A stretch of 64,000 bases of DNA from Bacillus sp. FJAT-45350 (GCF_002335805.1 NZ_NISU01000001.1:938079-1002078), one strand, 5' to 3'; counted from the first letter of the stretch, positions 28,119-36,836 are shown. Translations and numbers: made by a program. The notes: generated by a model from the sequence alone, not told the origin.

Positions 28119-28250
28119 TTACTTTTTGTTGCTATTAAATTTATTAGCAAGTACTCTTTTCGCTTCATTATAAGTAAGACCAGACTGTTCATTTTGTCTT
28201 TTTACATCTTCTATATTTGTTCCAGAAACTGTGTATTTCTTATTATTCAT
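28119..28250 (-). CDS. Small gamma-type SASP-like spore protein
   Basis: A 43-aa basic protein with a single copy of the TNIEDVKRQNEQSG motif, close to the repeated TNxxxVxxQNxQS unit of gamma-type small acid-soluble spore proteins, which are amino-acid stores degraded in germination. The short YNEAKRVLANKF tail differs from classic SspE. ATG 28250 follows GGGAGG; the longer frame upstream is unsupported. A forespore promoter was not clearly found. Confidence 0.6.
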   Translation of the reverse strand: MNNKKYTVSGTNIEDVKRQNEQSGLTYNEAKRVLANKFNSNKK

Positions 28251-28436
28251 GTATAAACCTCCCAAAATAGTCTTTCTATATTCTTTGCTAAAATTAGCTT
28301 TTTCATGTAAATAAGGTGCCTCTTCCAAGTGCATTTACTGCTGCACAAAAAGGAATCAGGCACCTATTATAGAAAAACTATTTCTGAAGAGAGATACATA
28401 CAAACTATGAATTGCTAATTATTTTAAAAAGGTAAT

Positions 28437-28814
28437 TTATTCTTTATTAAACCATAGTGGTTCGTTGTCATCAACGTCACCATTATAATTAATAAATATC
28501 TCTTCACCAGCTTTAATATCTTTGTAAGCATAGTAGTCAAAAGTGTGGTTATCAAAATTAATATCATACGTAGCATTAGGCTCATAGGAATGATTAAATA
28601 GCATTCCGTAACCTAACACAACTGCTGTGTGGTTAATTCCATATTCATAAACATAATCTGCAAGAATTGTTTTCTCTATATGCTCATGTTCCTCATTCGG
28701 ATATGGTACAACTGGTGCTTCATGAAAAAGTTGTCCTTTTGCTATATCCTGTGTGGCAAATACACCACGATTAAATTCCCCGTCACTAACTCTTGATATC
28801 TTTATCTCGATCAT
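28437..28814 (-). CDS. SET-domain protein
   Basis: A 125-aa protein that is almost only a SET domain: RGVFATQDIAKGQ near the start, then GYGMLFNHSYEPNA (the pseudoknot NHS motif) and AGEEIFINYNG (the catalytic Tyr region). In eukaryotes these are lysine methyltransferases using SAM; bacterial stand-alone members are poorly understood. There is no pre- or post-SET zinc region. ATG 28814 follows AGGTGA. Its protein target is unknown. Confidence 0.8.
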   Translation of the reverse strand: MIEIKISRVSDGEFNRGVFATQDIAKGQLFHEAPVVPYPNEEHEHIEKTILADYVYEYGINHTAVVLGYGMLFNHSYEPNATYDINFDNHTFDYYAYKDIKAGEEIFINYNGDVDDNEPLWFNKE

Positions 28815-29004
28815 TTACTTCACCTACGCGTTCTTCATTATTATCTTTCAATTACCATACAACTGACTGTAACATTGGGAAGAAAAAACAACAACTATTA
28901 TCGCCAATCTTACTATGAATAATAAAAGGGAAGTTATTCCTATAAACTGATTTTTATGGTAATGTAGGGTATATTTAGCTATATAATTGAAAGTGGGAAT
29001 AAAA

Positions 29005-29607
29005 TTGGAATCTATTATTATGCCTACCATTGGAATTGTACTTGCTAGTTTATGCTTTTACGAAGCGATTCGTATACAAGTGCAAAAAGGGATAATTAAA
29101 GAATCAAAGATTGCTTTCTTATTTACATTAGCTTTGTCCTTTTTGCAATTTTTCATAACGCCATTTCCAGTACAAGACATGACTTTATTCTTTGTGTTTA
29201 TCATAGGAATAGTAATACTTTTATTGTTTATAAAGATATATTTTCAAGGCAAAAGTATTACAGTGTATGCGACGACAAAGAATGAACTTCTACGTACGTT
29301 AAGGGGGGAGCTTTCTGATTTATCAATCCCTTACAAAGAAGAAGATTCTTTAACAGCTGAGGCGACACTACTTGAGCTATATGAAGATCGTGCATTGATT
29401 AAAATTAGTAGTTTCAATAGTGAAGGGACTTCGAATTACACCGTGTCATTTAAAAAATGGTGGAGGGTTTATCAAATTGATGAAGTTCAATTACGCATGA
29501 TAGAAGTTTATCAAAAGGAACGCGAGCAACAAATTTTTTGGAAACCGATATTGCTTAACTGTCTTTTAGGAATTGGGATTTTATTTGTAACATTCTATTT
29601 AATGTGA
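29005..29607 (+). CDS. Membrane protein of unknown function
   Basis: A roughly 200-aa protein with three N-terminal hydrophobic helices (about 1-85), a soluble central domain (about 88-180) and a C-terminal membrane helix. No family recognised. TTG 29005 is favoured because AAGTGGG precedes it; another TTG lies at 28987 without SD. Divergent from the SET gene; the following small gene has its own SD. Confidence 0.55.
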   Translation: MESIIMPTIGIVLASLCFYEAIRIQVQKGIIKESKIAFLFTLALSFLQFFITPFPVQDMTLFFVFIIGIVILLLFIKIYFQGKSITVYATTKNELLRTLRGELSDLSIPYKEEDSLTAEATLLELYEDRALIKISSFNSEGTSNYTVSFKKWWRVYQIDEVQLRMIEVYQKEREQQIFWKPILLNCLLGIGILFVTFYLM

Positions 29608-29675
29608 TCGTAGCAGAATACAACCTCTGAACTTTACAAAAGCTATTATAGACAACAACTTGGGAGGTAAAGGAT

Positions 29676-29813
29676 ATGACTAATTCAAAAAAACAACAAG
29701 GTTCTTTAAATAGAAAGCAACAGGAAAAAGAGGTGCATAATCAAAAAAAACAAATAACTACAGCCGAAAAAGATGGTTTTCGTTATGACTATGATGATTC
29801 ATCTGACATATAG
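29676..29813 (+). CDS. 45-aa hydrophilic protein
   Basis: A small gene with a good GGGAGG SD about eight bases before ATG and a hairpin after it. The product is rich in Lys and Gln with an acidic Asp/Tyr tail, and has no hydrophobic stretch. No family recognised; such small proteins are often spore-associated in Bacillus, but nothing here shows that. Confidence 0.5.
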   Translation: MTNSKKQQGSLNRKQQEKEVHNQKKQITTAEKDGFRYDYDDSSDI

Positions 29814-29841
29814 AGTATAAGGTGAGGGCTGTATTTTAGTG

Positions 29842-29871
29842 AGGTTGTTCGTTTCGATGAACAGCCTTTTT
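29842..29871 (+). terminator. Intrinsic terminator
   Basis: The stem AGGTTGTTC pairs with GAACAGCCT (with G-U) and is followed by four T. Confidence 0.7.
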
Positions 29872-29902
29872 AAAGTACGACTAAACTAAAGGGGGATGGA
29901 AT

Positions 29903-30232
29903 ATGGTTGACAAGGTGTTAATCGTTGAGGGAACGAACGACCGTAAAAGAGTCAAACGTGTGATTGATGAACCTGTTGAAATCATTTGTACATATGGTAC
30001 GTTAAGTGATGAAAAGCTTGAGACATTAATTTTTCCAGTCGAGGATTTAGATGTTTATATTCTTGTAGACGAGGATGAAGCTGGGGAAAAGCTGAGAAAA
30101 CAATTAAATCATGAATTACCAAATGCAACTCACATATATACGTTGAAAGAATATCGTCAGGTAGAAACAACACCTTATAAGTATCTTGCTCAAGTGTTGA
30201 GAGGACATTTTGCTGTAAAAGCTATGGTGTGA
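29903..30232 (+). CDS. Toprim-domain protein (YusF-like)
   Basis: A 109-aa stand-alone toprim domain. The conserved Glu in LIVEGTND and the DxD pair in ILVDEDEAG are the metal-binding residues of topoisomerases, primases and OLD-family nucleases. B. subtilis YusF is of a similar type. The function is not established; a nuclease or RNA maturase (RNase M5-like) role is possible from the fold. GGGGGATGG precedes ATG. Confidence 0.75.
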   Translation: MVDKVLIVEGTNDRKRVKRVIDEPVEIICTYGTLSDEKLETLIFPVEDLDVYILVDEDEAGEKLRKQLNHELPNATHIYTLKEYRQVETTPYKYLAQVLRGHFAVKAMV

Positions 30233-30448
30233 CTCGTTTCATGAGGACAACAGGTTCGTTATAGTTAGAATACGATGAAAATTGGCAACTAAACGGACAT
30301 TGGTTCCGTTAGTAAGGAAAAATTGCTTGTTTTTACAATACTATTATTAAAATAAGGGATCTAGTGTCCAAACTATCGTCTAAAAGTAGGTTTACTAGGA
30401 TATAAGTGATTCCCTGTCCACATTGAAGTATTTTGAAGCTAAACAGTA

Positions 30449-30487
30449 AAAAAATAAGCAACTGCCTTATTAAAAAGGTAGTTGCTT
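30449..30487 (-). terminator. Intrinsic terminator of htpX
   Basis: The stem AAGCAACTACCTT pairs with AAGGCAGTTGCTT (read on the minus strand), followed by a long T-run, just after the htpX stop. Confidence 0.85.
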
Positions 30488-30494
30488 GGTTCGT

Positions 30495-31409
30495 TTAACG
30501 TTGTTCTAAACGTGCAATTCGTTCATCTAAATCTGGGTGAGAGGAGAATAGTCTCATCATGCCACCTTTTCCGCTGATTTTCATTGTTTGGATCGCTGAA
30601 TCATCAGTACGGTCTTTTACGTTAGCACGGTCTACATACCCTTTTAGTGAGCGTAATGCATGTGCCATTTTGTCTCGACCAGCTAAATCAGCTCCACCTT
30701 GGTCAGCGTGGAATTCTCTGTAACGTGAGAATGCCATAACGACAAGACTTCCAAGTATCGAAAATAAAATTTGGAAAATGATAATTGCTGCAAACTGAAC
30801 AACGACTTGCATTTCCTGACGAACAAAACGAGATACAAGAATTGCTGCAATTCTTGAGAAGAAGACAACGAATGTATTGACGACACCTTGTAATAACGTC
30901 ATCGTAACCATGTCCCCGTTTGCTACGTGTGCTACCTCATGGGCGATAACACCTTCAACTGCATCATCATCCATCACATTAAGTAATCCTGATGAAACTG
31001 CAACGAGAGAACGTTTTTTCGAAGGGCCTGTTGCAAACGCATTCACTTCAGGAGACTGATAAATTCCTACTTCAGGCATATGTGCTAAACCAGCTGCACG
31101 TGATAAGCGATGAACTTTTTCTACAACAACGCGCTCATCGTGTGATAACGAACCATTCGGGTCGAGTACTTTGACCTTCATCATTTTTTTTGCAATGAAT
31201 CTTGACATAGCTAGGGAGATAAAAGACCCTGAGAAACCAACAATTAAACTAAATACCCCTAAAGCGACTAAATCAATTCCTAATCCAGGTCCACCAGTAT
31301 CAAAAGTACCACCGATATCAGTAAAGGTAGTGATTAGTGACCATACAATGATGATTGTCGTCATAACAAGTATGTTTGTTAAAATAAAAAACAAAAAGCG
31401 TTTTCCCAT
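30495..31409 (-). CDS. htpX: Membrane zinc metalloprotease HtpX
   Basis: A 304-aa M48-family integral membrane protease that degrades damaged membrane proteins. Two N-terminal TM helices, the zinc motif HEVAH in [17 protein letters not shown], two further TM segments, and the third zinc-ligand region [10 protein letters not shown] are all present. The C-terminal [15 protein letters not shown] is typical of HtpX. Two adjacent ATGs follow GGAGG; the second (31409) has the better spacing. Confidence 0.95.
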   Translation of the reverse strand: MGKRFLFFILTNILVMTTIIIVWSLITTFTDIGGTFDTGGPGLGIDLVALGVFSLIVGFSGSFISLAMSRFIAKKMMKVKVLDPNGSLSHDERVVVEKVHRLSRAAGLAHMPEVGIYQSPEVNAFATGPSKKRSLVAVSSGLLNVMDDDAVEGVIAHEVAHVANGDMVTMTLLQGVVNTFVVFFSRIAAILVSRFVRQEMQVVVQFAAIIIFQILFSILGSLVVMAFSRYREFHADQGGADLAGRDKMAHALRSLKGYVDRANVKDRTDDSAIQTMKISGKGGMMRLFSSHPDLDERIARLEQR

Positions 31410-31606
31410 CATAAACCTCCAATTTCATAACATTTATCCTTTATTCTAACACGAAATTGATAAGTTAACAGAGAATATCTATTGAACAATTAGATAATTT
31501 CGTGTGGTTATTTCTCATAATTGTAAAGTTTGTCTTTTCATTAGTATCAAAGTATAATTTAAAAATTCAAAAAAATTTTATACATCAAATTAGGGTGAGG
31601 AAAATT

Positions 31607-32551
31607 ATGACCAATCTTAAGAAATCAAGAATTATCGGAATTTGCCTAGTACTTACAGGGGCAATTTTGTGGGGAGTTTCAGGATCTGTTGCTCAATATT
31701 TATTTGAAGAGCATGGCTTTAATGCAGAATGGTTAGTGGTGATAAGGCTATTAAGTGCAGGGATTCTAATGCTATCAATAGCTATAATGACAGGAAATGA
31801 GAATGTGTGGGAAATATGGAAGACTCCTATGAATCGAGTAAAAATCATCGTTTTTGGGATATGTGGAATGCTCGGGGTTCAATATACATATTTTGCAGCA
31901 ATAGAAGCAAGTAATGCGGCAACCGCAACACTACTTCAGTATACCGGCCCAGTGATGATTGTTTTGTATCTTTTACTCCGTCATAAAGTGGCCCCAACAA
32001 AGTATCAAGTAATGGCTATTATTTTAGCTTTAACAGGAACATTTTTACTAGTCACACATGGAAACTATACGACTTTATCGATTTCAGGCTGGGCATTATT
32101 TTGGGGGCTAGCTTCTGCTGTCGGGTTAGCGATTTACACACTACAACCTATTAAGCTTCTTAAAGAATTTGGCTCAGGTGTTGTCGTTGGATGGGGTATG
32201 ATTATTGGCGGAATTGGAATGAGCTTTATTCATCCACCATGGAATATTGTAGGAGAACTGACTGTACCATCAATTATTGCTGTAATATTTATTATTATTT
32301 TTGGAACGATTATCGCTTTTTTTAGTTATCTCGAAAGCTTGAAATATTTAAAGCCGACAGAAGCGAGTTTATTAGCTTGTGCTGAACCACTTTCAGCAGC
32401 AATCATCGCCGTTATTTGGTTGAATGTAGTATTTGGATTGTCAGAATGGATTGGTGCCTTCTGTATCATTACAACGGTTGCGATCCTGTCATTTGGAAAA
32501 GAAAAGGAGAAAGAAACAAGCGAAAATCAGTCGTATGAAGAGGTTGGGTAA
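31607..32551 (+). CDS. EamA/DMT-family exporter
   Basis: A 314-aa transporter with ten membrane helices and two EamA repeats. Family signals are GAILWGVSGSVAQYLF at TM1, YFAAIEASNAATATLLQYTGPV in repeat one, and SLKYLKPTEASLLACAEPLSA near TM9. Members export amino acids or other metabolites; the substrate is unknown. ATG 31607 follows GTGAGG by six bases; the upstream extension lacks an SD. Confidence 0.87.
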   Translation: MTNLKKSRIIGICLVLTGAILWGVSGSVAQYLFEEHGFNAEWLVVIRLLSAGILMLSIAIMTGNENVWEIWKTPMNRVKIIVFGICGMLGVQYTYFAAIEASNAATATLLQYTGPVMIVLYLLLRHKVAPTKYQVMAIILALTGTFLLVTHGNYTTLSISGWALFWGLASAVGLAIYTLQPIKLLKEFGSGVVVGWGMIIGGIGMSFIHPPWNIVGELTVPSIIAVIFIIIFGTIIAFFSYLESLKYLKPTEASLLACAEPLSAAIIAVIWLNVVFGLSEWIGAFCIITTVAILSFGKEKEKETSENQSYEEVG

Positions 32552-32785
32552 AAGGGTGAAAAAGTGTATAATGAAATTTTAGATTCTATAAATGCTTTAC
32601 CAGATATAGAATACAAAGACTAAGTGTTTATTGCTGTGATAGCAGAACAACAGCTATTTATTTGTTGTGCTAATGCATAGGTTAGTTGAAATAGATTAAT
32701 GAAAAGCTTTTAAAGTCAAAATAAAAGTGATTCTTCTTGTACATAACGATAGTTTGGTCTACTCTTTGTTTAAGGAGTGAAAGTA

Positions 32786-33547
32786 ATGAGTGAAAATATT
32801 GAAGGTATAGATTACAAGGAAGTAATTGAATATGCACTTGATCCGCTAATTGTACATTCGCAACTGAAGATAATATATGTAAATGAGGCAGCAGAAAAGT
32901 TTTTTAGAGCTCCAAGGGAAGGGTTGATTGGAGCAAGTCCGTTGGATATTTTTAAAGACACCTCTAAACCCGCAATTACAAAAAGAATTTCCGGAGCTTA
33001 TCGTGAACCCGCCGAGCTTATTGAGGAAACTATATATAAAATGGATGGAACGTCAGTAGAAGTTGAGTTATATTGTCACCCTATTAAGATAGGAGAAACA
33101 AAAGCCATTCAAACTTATGTAAAAGACATCACGGAGAGAAAACAACAAGAAATCATACATCATGAAATGAATATACAAATAAATGAGATAGCGTCCAATA
33201 TTGTCCCCATCCTAGAAGGCATTGCTGTTCTTCCTTTAGTAGGAGCAATAAATCAAGATAGGGCTATGCACCTCTTAGAATTGGTGCCAGTCAATGTTAA
33301 AGAGCAAGAAATAACCTGTTTAATTATAGATTTTTCAGGAATTTATAAAATTGATAATTTAGTTATTGACTCTATATTTAAAATTATCAATGTACTAAAC
33401 GTAATAGGGGTAAAGTGCATTTTAACTGGGGTAAGACCACAATTAGCCATAGAAGCAGTTAACCTTGGGTTTAACTTAAAAAACATAATTACTTTCTCCA
33501 ATGTTAAGGATGCTTTATATTTTTTAGGAGGAAACAATACAAAGTAA
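32786..33547 (+). CDS. PAS-STAS protein (RsbR-like)
   Basis: A 253-aa cytoplasmic protein with an N-terminal PAS domain (about 8-118, ending DITERKQQE) and a C-terminal STAS domain (about 135-250). The layout resembles RsbR co-antagonists of the SigB stressosome. In RsbR two Thr residues of the STAS domain are phosphorylated; the first site here reads DFSG, keeping a Ser, while the second, usually near VDT, is VIDN-like (IDNLVID) without Thr. No rsbS/rsbT neighbours. ATG 32786 follows AAGGAG. A stressosome role is inference. Confidence 0.75.
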   Translation: MSENIEGIDYKEVIEYALDPLIVHSQLKIIYVNEAAEKFFRAPREGLIGASPLDIFKDTSKPAITKRISGAYREPAELIEETIYKMDGTSVEVELYCHPIKIGETKAIQTYVKDITERKQQEIIHHEMNIQINEIASNIVPILEGIAVLPLVGAINQDRAMHLLELVPVNVKEQEITCLIIDFSGIYKIDNLVIDSIFKIINVLNVIGVKCILTGVRPQLAIEAVNLGFNLKNIITFSNVKDALYFLGGNNTK

Positions 33548-33585
33548 GGAATAAGTCGTTCAAAGACTTCTTACTGGAATTTGTG

Positions 33586-33616
33586 GGCCACTAATCACTG
33601 GATTAGCGGTCTTTTT
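33586..33616 (+). terminator. Intrinsic terminator
   Basis: The stem GGCCACTAATC pairs with GATTAGCGGTC (G-U tolerated) and is followed by five T. Confidence 0.72.
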
Positions 33617-33648
33617 GTGAAGAACAACATAGATACTTGGGGGAAAAT

Positions 33649-34362
33649 ATGAAAAAAATAATCATAATTATCAGTATTACAATCGTATTTCTTATTAGTT
33701 TAGGTTATTTAATAAATGAGATATCTAAATCAAGATCGTTCCAGTTTTTTGGAGGCTTAATCACAAGTGTAGAAACAAATGAAAAAGTAGTAGCATTAAC
33801 GTTTGATGATGGTCCTGGTGCTAACACAGATAAAATATTAGATATTTTAAGTAAACATGATGTGAAAGGGACCTTTTACTTAACAGGACATGAGATTGAG
33901 AATTTTTTTGATGATGGAGTTAACATTGTACAAGCAGGGCATGAAATTGGAAATCACTCTTATTCCCACAAACGAATGGTTTTTAAATCACCATCTTTCA
34001 TAAAAGATGAAATAGAGAAAACAGATGAATTGATACGCCAAATTGGCTTTGAAGGGGAAATCACATTTCGCCCACCTTTTGGAAAAAGATTATTGTTTTT
34101 GCCGTATTATTTATCAGAAAATGATAGAAATACAATCTTATGGAACATCGAACCGGAAACCAACCCTGAAATAGCTTCGGACTCACATAATATTGTTAAT
34201 CATATAGTTGATAATATAGTGCCAGGTTCCATTATTTTGTTGCATGTCATGTATGAAAGCAGAATAGAATCTCTCAATGCTGTAGAAGGAATTGTTATTT
34301 CGCTAAAAGAACAAGGGTACACATTTGTGACAGTTTCCGAACTATTAGAACTTGAAAACTAG
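33649..34362 (+). CDS. Membrane-anchored polysaccharide deacetylase
   Basis: A 237-aa NodB-fold protein anchored by an N-terminal hydrophobic helix (about 5-25) facing outside. TFDDGP, the HSYSH metal site, RPPFG and ILLH are present, so the active site looks intact. The usual motif-4 DxxDW is replaced by NIEPETNP, a substitution known in some deacetylase clades. Smaller than the deacetylase at 4331 and lacking the N-terminal beta domain. ATG 33649 follows TGGGGG. Confidence 0.85.
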   Translation: MKKIIIIISITIVFLISLGYLINEISKSRSFQFFGGLITSVETNEKVVALTFDDGPGANTDKILDILSKHDVKGTFYLTGHEIENFFDDGVNIVQAGHEIGNHSYSHKRMVFKSPSFIKDEIEKTDELIRQIGFEGEITFRPPFGKRLLFLPYYLSENDRNTILWNIEPETNPEIASDSHNIVNHIVDNIVPGSIILLHVMYESRIESLNAVEGIVISLKEQGYTFVTVSELLELEN

Positions 34363-34500
34363 CGGAGGCATTTAGGGACTGTTGCAATAGCAGTTCCTTT
34401 GATGTTGAAGTGACGAAGCAGTTATAGAGTAACTCAAGGAATTGCAGGTAGGTATCTACTTCTGTTTTTAGATAGGAATTTTGGTTACGGGGCTTTTAAC

Positions 34501-34686
34501 TTGTTTCAGATTTCATATTGGTATGAACTTGTTTTGTTCTTTGTAATTGTAATTCCATTAGCTATAATTGTTGTCCAAAGTTTAATTGACCGTTCAATAA
34601 ATAAATTTAAACAAACGGAATATGAAATAAAGATAAAAGAACTTGAATGTAAAATAGAAAAATTAGAGAAGCGGGATAGGGACTAA
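34501..34686 (+). CDS. Small single-TM coiled-coil protein
   Basis: A 61-aa frame starting TTG with one hydrophobic helix (about 8-28) followed by a charged coiled coil (about 30-60). The SD is weak (CGGGGC), but a strong terminator follows directly, supporting a real gene. No family recognised. Confidence 0.45.
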   Translation: MFQISYWYELVLFFVIVIPLAIIVVQSLIDRSINKFKQTEYEIKIKELECKIEKLEKRDRD

Positions 34687-34720
34687 TAACACCACTTTTG
34701 TTAAAGTGGTGTTATTGTTT
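34685..34720 (+). terminator. Intrinsic terminator
   Basis: The stem AATAACACCACTTT pairs with AAAGTGGTGTTATT, a perfect 14-bp stem with a 4-base loop and weak T-run. Confidence 0.72.
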
Positions 34721-34770
34721 GAAGTAATAAAAACAAGGCATGGAGATAAAAACTCCCCATGTCTCTTTTA

Positions 34771-34917
34771 AGGCGCTGAAAAAGTCCAATCAGTCGATTT
34801 GAGAAGCGGTAATGGCTCCACACGTTGCGCGTTTGCATTAAGAAAATCACTCATAGCATGCTTTAAAAAAGAGGCAACGGCTTCATGCATTACTTTAAGG
34901 CCACTAAAAAAGTGGTC
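34771..34917 (-). repeat. Remnant repeat element, copy A (left part, interrupted by IS3-family element)
   Basis: Read on the minus strand, this 147-base piece aligns with 48327-48463 at roughly three positions in four, including the shared CGCGCAACGTG core and GAAGCCATTA-like and AATCG blocks. The rest of the copy lies beyond the IS at 36384-36420. It encodes no intact gene, though one frame is open across it. Confidence 0.6.
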
Positions 34918-34966
34918 TGCACCCCGAAAGTTAGAGTTGTAATCTGACTTTTGGGGTGTATTTTTT

Positions 34967-35530
34967 ATGGCTAAATATAGTGAAGAATTCAAATTAATGG
35001 TTGTAATAGAATATCGAGAAGGTAATTTGTCGTATGACCGCTTGGCAAACAAACACAGGATGCAACACAGCTCTATGATTAAAAGGTGGGTAAAAGTATA
35101 CGAAAGATATGGTGCAGCTGGGTTGATGAAAAAGACTAAGAGGGAAACTTATTCTGTTCAATTCAAACTAGATGTAATAAGCTTTATGAAGAGAACGGGC
35201 TCTTCAGAGGTAGAAACTGCCATACGATTCGGTTTATCCACTCCTTCTATGGTAAGTTCATGGAAGAAAGTTTTTTGGGAATCTGGTACTGAAGACCTGG
35301 AAAAGGCGAAAGGAAGGCCACCCATGTCTGATAAAGCTAAGAATAAAAAAGTTCAACCTACAGAAGAGAAAAAAATGACATACGAACAAAAATTAGAAAG
35401 AGAAAACGAACTTCTACGTTTAGAGGTGGAATATCTAAAAAAGTTAAAAGCTTTTCAGATGGATCCGGAAGGTTATCTCGAAAAGCACAAGCAGCGTTAT
35501 CATTCGAACTCAAAGAAATCTTCCGACTAA
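34967..35530 (+). CDS. IS3-family transposase OrfA
   Basis: A 187-aa DNA-binding protein with two helix-turn-helix units (RLANKHRMQHSSMIKRW and AIRFGLSTPSMVSSWK) and a C-terminal leucine-zipper-type coil (LERENELLRLEVEYLKKL). It binds the element ends and forms the N-terminal half of the fused transposase. The slippery heptamer lies inside its last third. Confidence 0.9.
   Translation: MAKYSEEFKLMVVIEYREGNLSYDRLANKHRMQHSSMIKRWVKVYERYGAAGLMKKTKRETYSVQFKLDVISFMKRTGSSEVETAIRFGLSTPSMVSSWKKVFWESGTEDLEKAKGRPPMSDKAKNKKVQPTEEKKMTYEQKLERENELLRLEVEYLKKLKAFQMDPEGYLEKHKQRYHSNSKKSSD
35437..35443 (+). promoter_or_regulatory. Programmed -1 frameshift slippery heptamer
   Basis: A_AAA_AAG in the orfA frame (codons CTA AAA AAG). 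This is the classic IS3-family signal that fuses OrfA to OrfB by a -1 shift; orfB is in the -1 frame and open here. Confidence 0.85.
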
Positions 35531-36357
35531 AAGATGTTTTACATGTCGTTGGTATTCCAGAATCGTCGTACCATTATCATATAAAGCGGATAAACGAGAA
35601 AAATCCTGATCAGGAGCTTAAGGAAAAAGTTCGGACTATTTTTGAAGAGAATGATGGCAATTATGGTTATCGTCGTGTTCACTTAGAATTGAAAAACCGC
35701 GGGATAACAGTAAATCACAAGAAGGTTCAACGCATCATGAATCAACTTGGACTTAAAGGGGATAAGTTTAAACGAAAAACACGCAAGTATAATTCTTATA
35801 AAGGAAACGTGGGTAAAATTGCGAAAAACCGTATAAACCGTCGTTTTCACACACACGTATGTCATCAAAAATTAGCAACTGATATCACCGAATTTAAATG
35901 TTTAGATGGATTAAAGCTGTATCTAAATCCTATTTTGGATATGTGTAACGGTGAAGTACTATCGTATGGGATAAGTATGCGTCCGACGTTAGAGCTTGTA
36001 CTTAACCCTCTTGATGATGCTCTCGAAATTGTAAAAGGCTTGAAGTACAGAACGACGATTCATTCTGATCAAGGCTGGCATTATCAACATCCAAAATGGG
36101 TGAAAACACTCAAGAAGAAAAAAGTTTTTCAAAGTATGTCACGAAAAGGAAACTGTCTAGATAATTCACCTATGGAGAGCTTTTTTGGCTTACTAAAACA
36201 AGAGATGTATTATGGACAAGCAAAATGCTCTTATGAAGATTTAAAAAAGAGAATTGAAGATTATATCTTTTATTATAATAACAAGCGTATTAAGCAAAAA
36301 TTGGCTGGTATGAGTCCGGTTCAATACCGCCTTCACACCAACCAATTAGCTGCTTAA
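35443..36357 (+). CDS. IS3-family transposase OrfB (DDE integrase domain)
   Basis: Open in the -1 frame from 35347 to its stop; the part after the slip site gives about 304 residues. It contains the HTH_21-like GNYGYRRVHLELKNRG region and a complete DDE triad: LATDITEF (first Asp), TIHSDQGWHY (second Asp) and the terminal Glu in CLDNSPMESFFGLLKQE. It is expressed as the OrfAB fusion and catalyses strand transfer. No stop or shift damages it. Confidence 0.9.
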   Translation, partial: VKSFSDGSGRLSRKAQAALSFELKEIFRLKDVLHVVGIPESSYHYHIKRINEKNPDQELKEKVRTIFEENDGNYGYRRVHLELKNRGITVNHKKVQRIMNQLGLKGDKFKRKTRKYNSYKGNVGKIAKNRINRRFHTHVCHQKLATDITEFKCLDGLKLYLNPILDMCNGEVLSYGISMRPTLELVLNPLDDALEIVKGLKYRTTIHSDQGWHYQHPKWVKTLKKKKVFQSMSRKGNCLDNSPMESFFGLLKQEMYYGQAKCSYEDLKKRIEDYIFYYNNKRIKQKLAGMSPVQYRLHTNQLAA

Positions 36358-36383
36358 AATAAAACTCTAACTTTATGGGGTCA

Positions 36384-36420
36384 CATCAAAGTGAAAGTCA
36401 CACTTTTTCAGCAGCCTTGC
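36384..36420 (-). repeat. Remnant repeat element, copy A (right part)
   Basis: Beyond the IS, CACACTTTTTCAGCAGCC matches the hairpin arm of copy B (CACACTTTTTCATTGGGCC on the minus strand). Together with 34771-34917 it rebuilds one copy split by the IS. Confidence 0.5.
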
Positions 36421-36448
36421 CTCTTATCTTAGGTATTTATCATATCAT

Positions 36449-36640
36449 TTACTTCCTTTTATTTTTATCTTCTTTCAATAATTCTACTTGTACGTGAAAT
36501 GTGTTTTCTTTAATCCTTTCTACATCGAGAACTTTCCCTTTTCTCCCCTTAATTTTAATTCCTTGTCCTACTGCTGGTACCTCATCTAAAAGTTGACTTA
36601 ACAGAATATCTCTTTTTTCAATGTAAACCACATTAACCAA
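36449..36640 (-). CDS. Small protein of unknown function
   Basis: A 63-aa protein with a short beta-type core (VGQGIKIKGRKGKVLDVE) like a KOW or SH3-type barrel, and a basic tail. TTG 36640 follows GTGGGTGA by about five bases; GTG 36649 overlaps that SD. No family recognised. Confidence 0.5.
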   Translation of the reverse strand: MVNVVYIEKRDILLSQLLDEVPAVGQGIKIKGRKGKVLDVERIKENTFHVQVELLKEDKNKRK

Positions 36641-36772
36641 TTCTTTCACCCACTTCGTTCAAGTTTATGGATACTTTTAAGCATCATTTAGTACCCTCTA
36701 TAGGAGATATATGACAACATATAAATTTAAACACCACTATTTTTATATTTATTCTCATAGAAAAAGAAAAAG

Positions 36773-36807
36773 TAAAAACGCATGGAAGTTTATAACTATC
36801 CATGCGT
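36773..36807 (-). terminator. Intrinsic terminator of the 7TM gene
   Basis: The 9-bp stem ACGCATGGA pairs with TCCATGCGT, followed on the minus strand by T residues. Confidence 0.8.
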
Positions 36808-36836
36808 CGTGTGCAGGTGCTTAACCGTTTTCTGTC

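Larger units (their letters stand above)
34918..36383 (+). mobile_element. IS3-family (IS150-like) insertion sequence
   Basis: A 1466-bp element bounded by 21-base imperfect inverted repeats (17 of 21 matching): left TGCACCCCGAAAG and right, read inward, TGACCCCATAAAG, each followed by TTAGAGTT. It holds orfA and orfB overlapping in the -1 frame. No clear target-site duplication was found. It appears intact. Confidence 0.85.

Noticed and set aside
34768-35052. A 94-aa minus-strand open frame overlapping the IS3 left end
   Set aside because: It runs across the IS boundary and a non-coding repeat; the continuous frame is created by the insertion. A transposase fragment origin of the repeat part remains possible but was not shown.
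34915-36386. Target-site duplication around the IS3-family element
   Set aside because: Flanking bases GTC and CAT do not match at any of the plausible end positions, so none is claimed.
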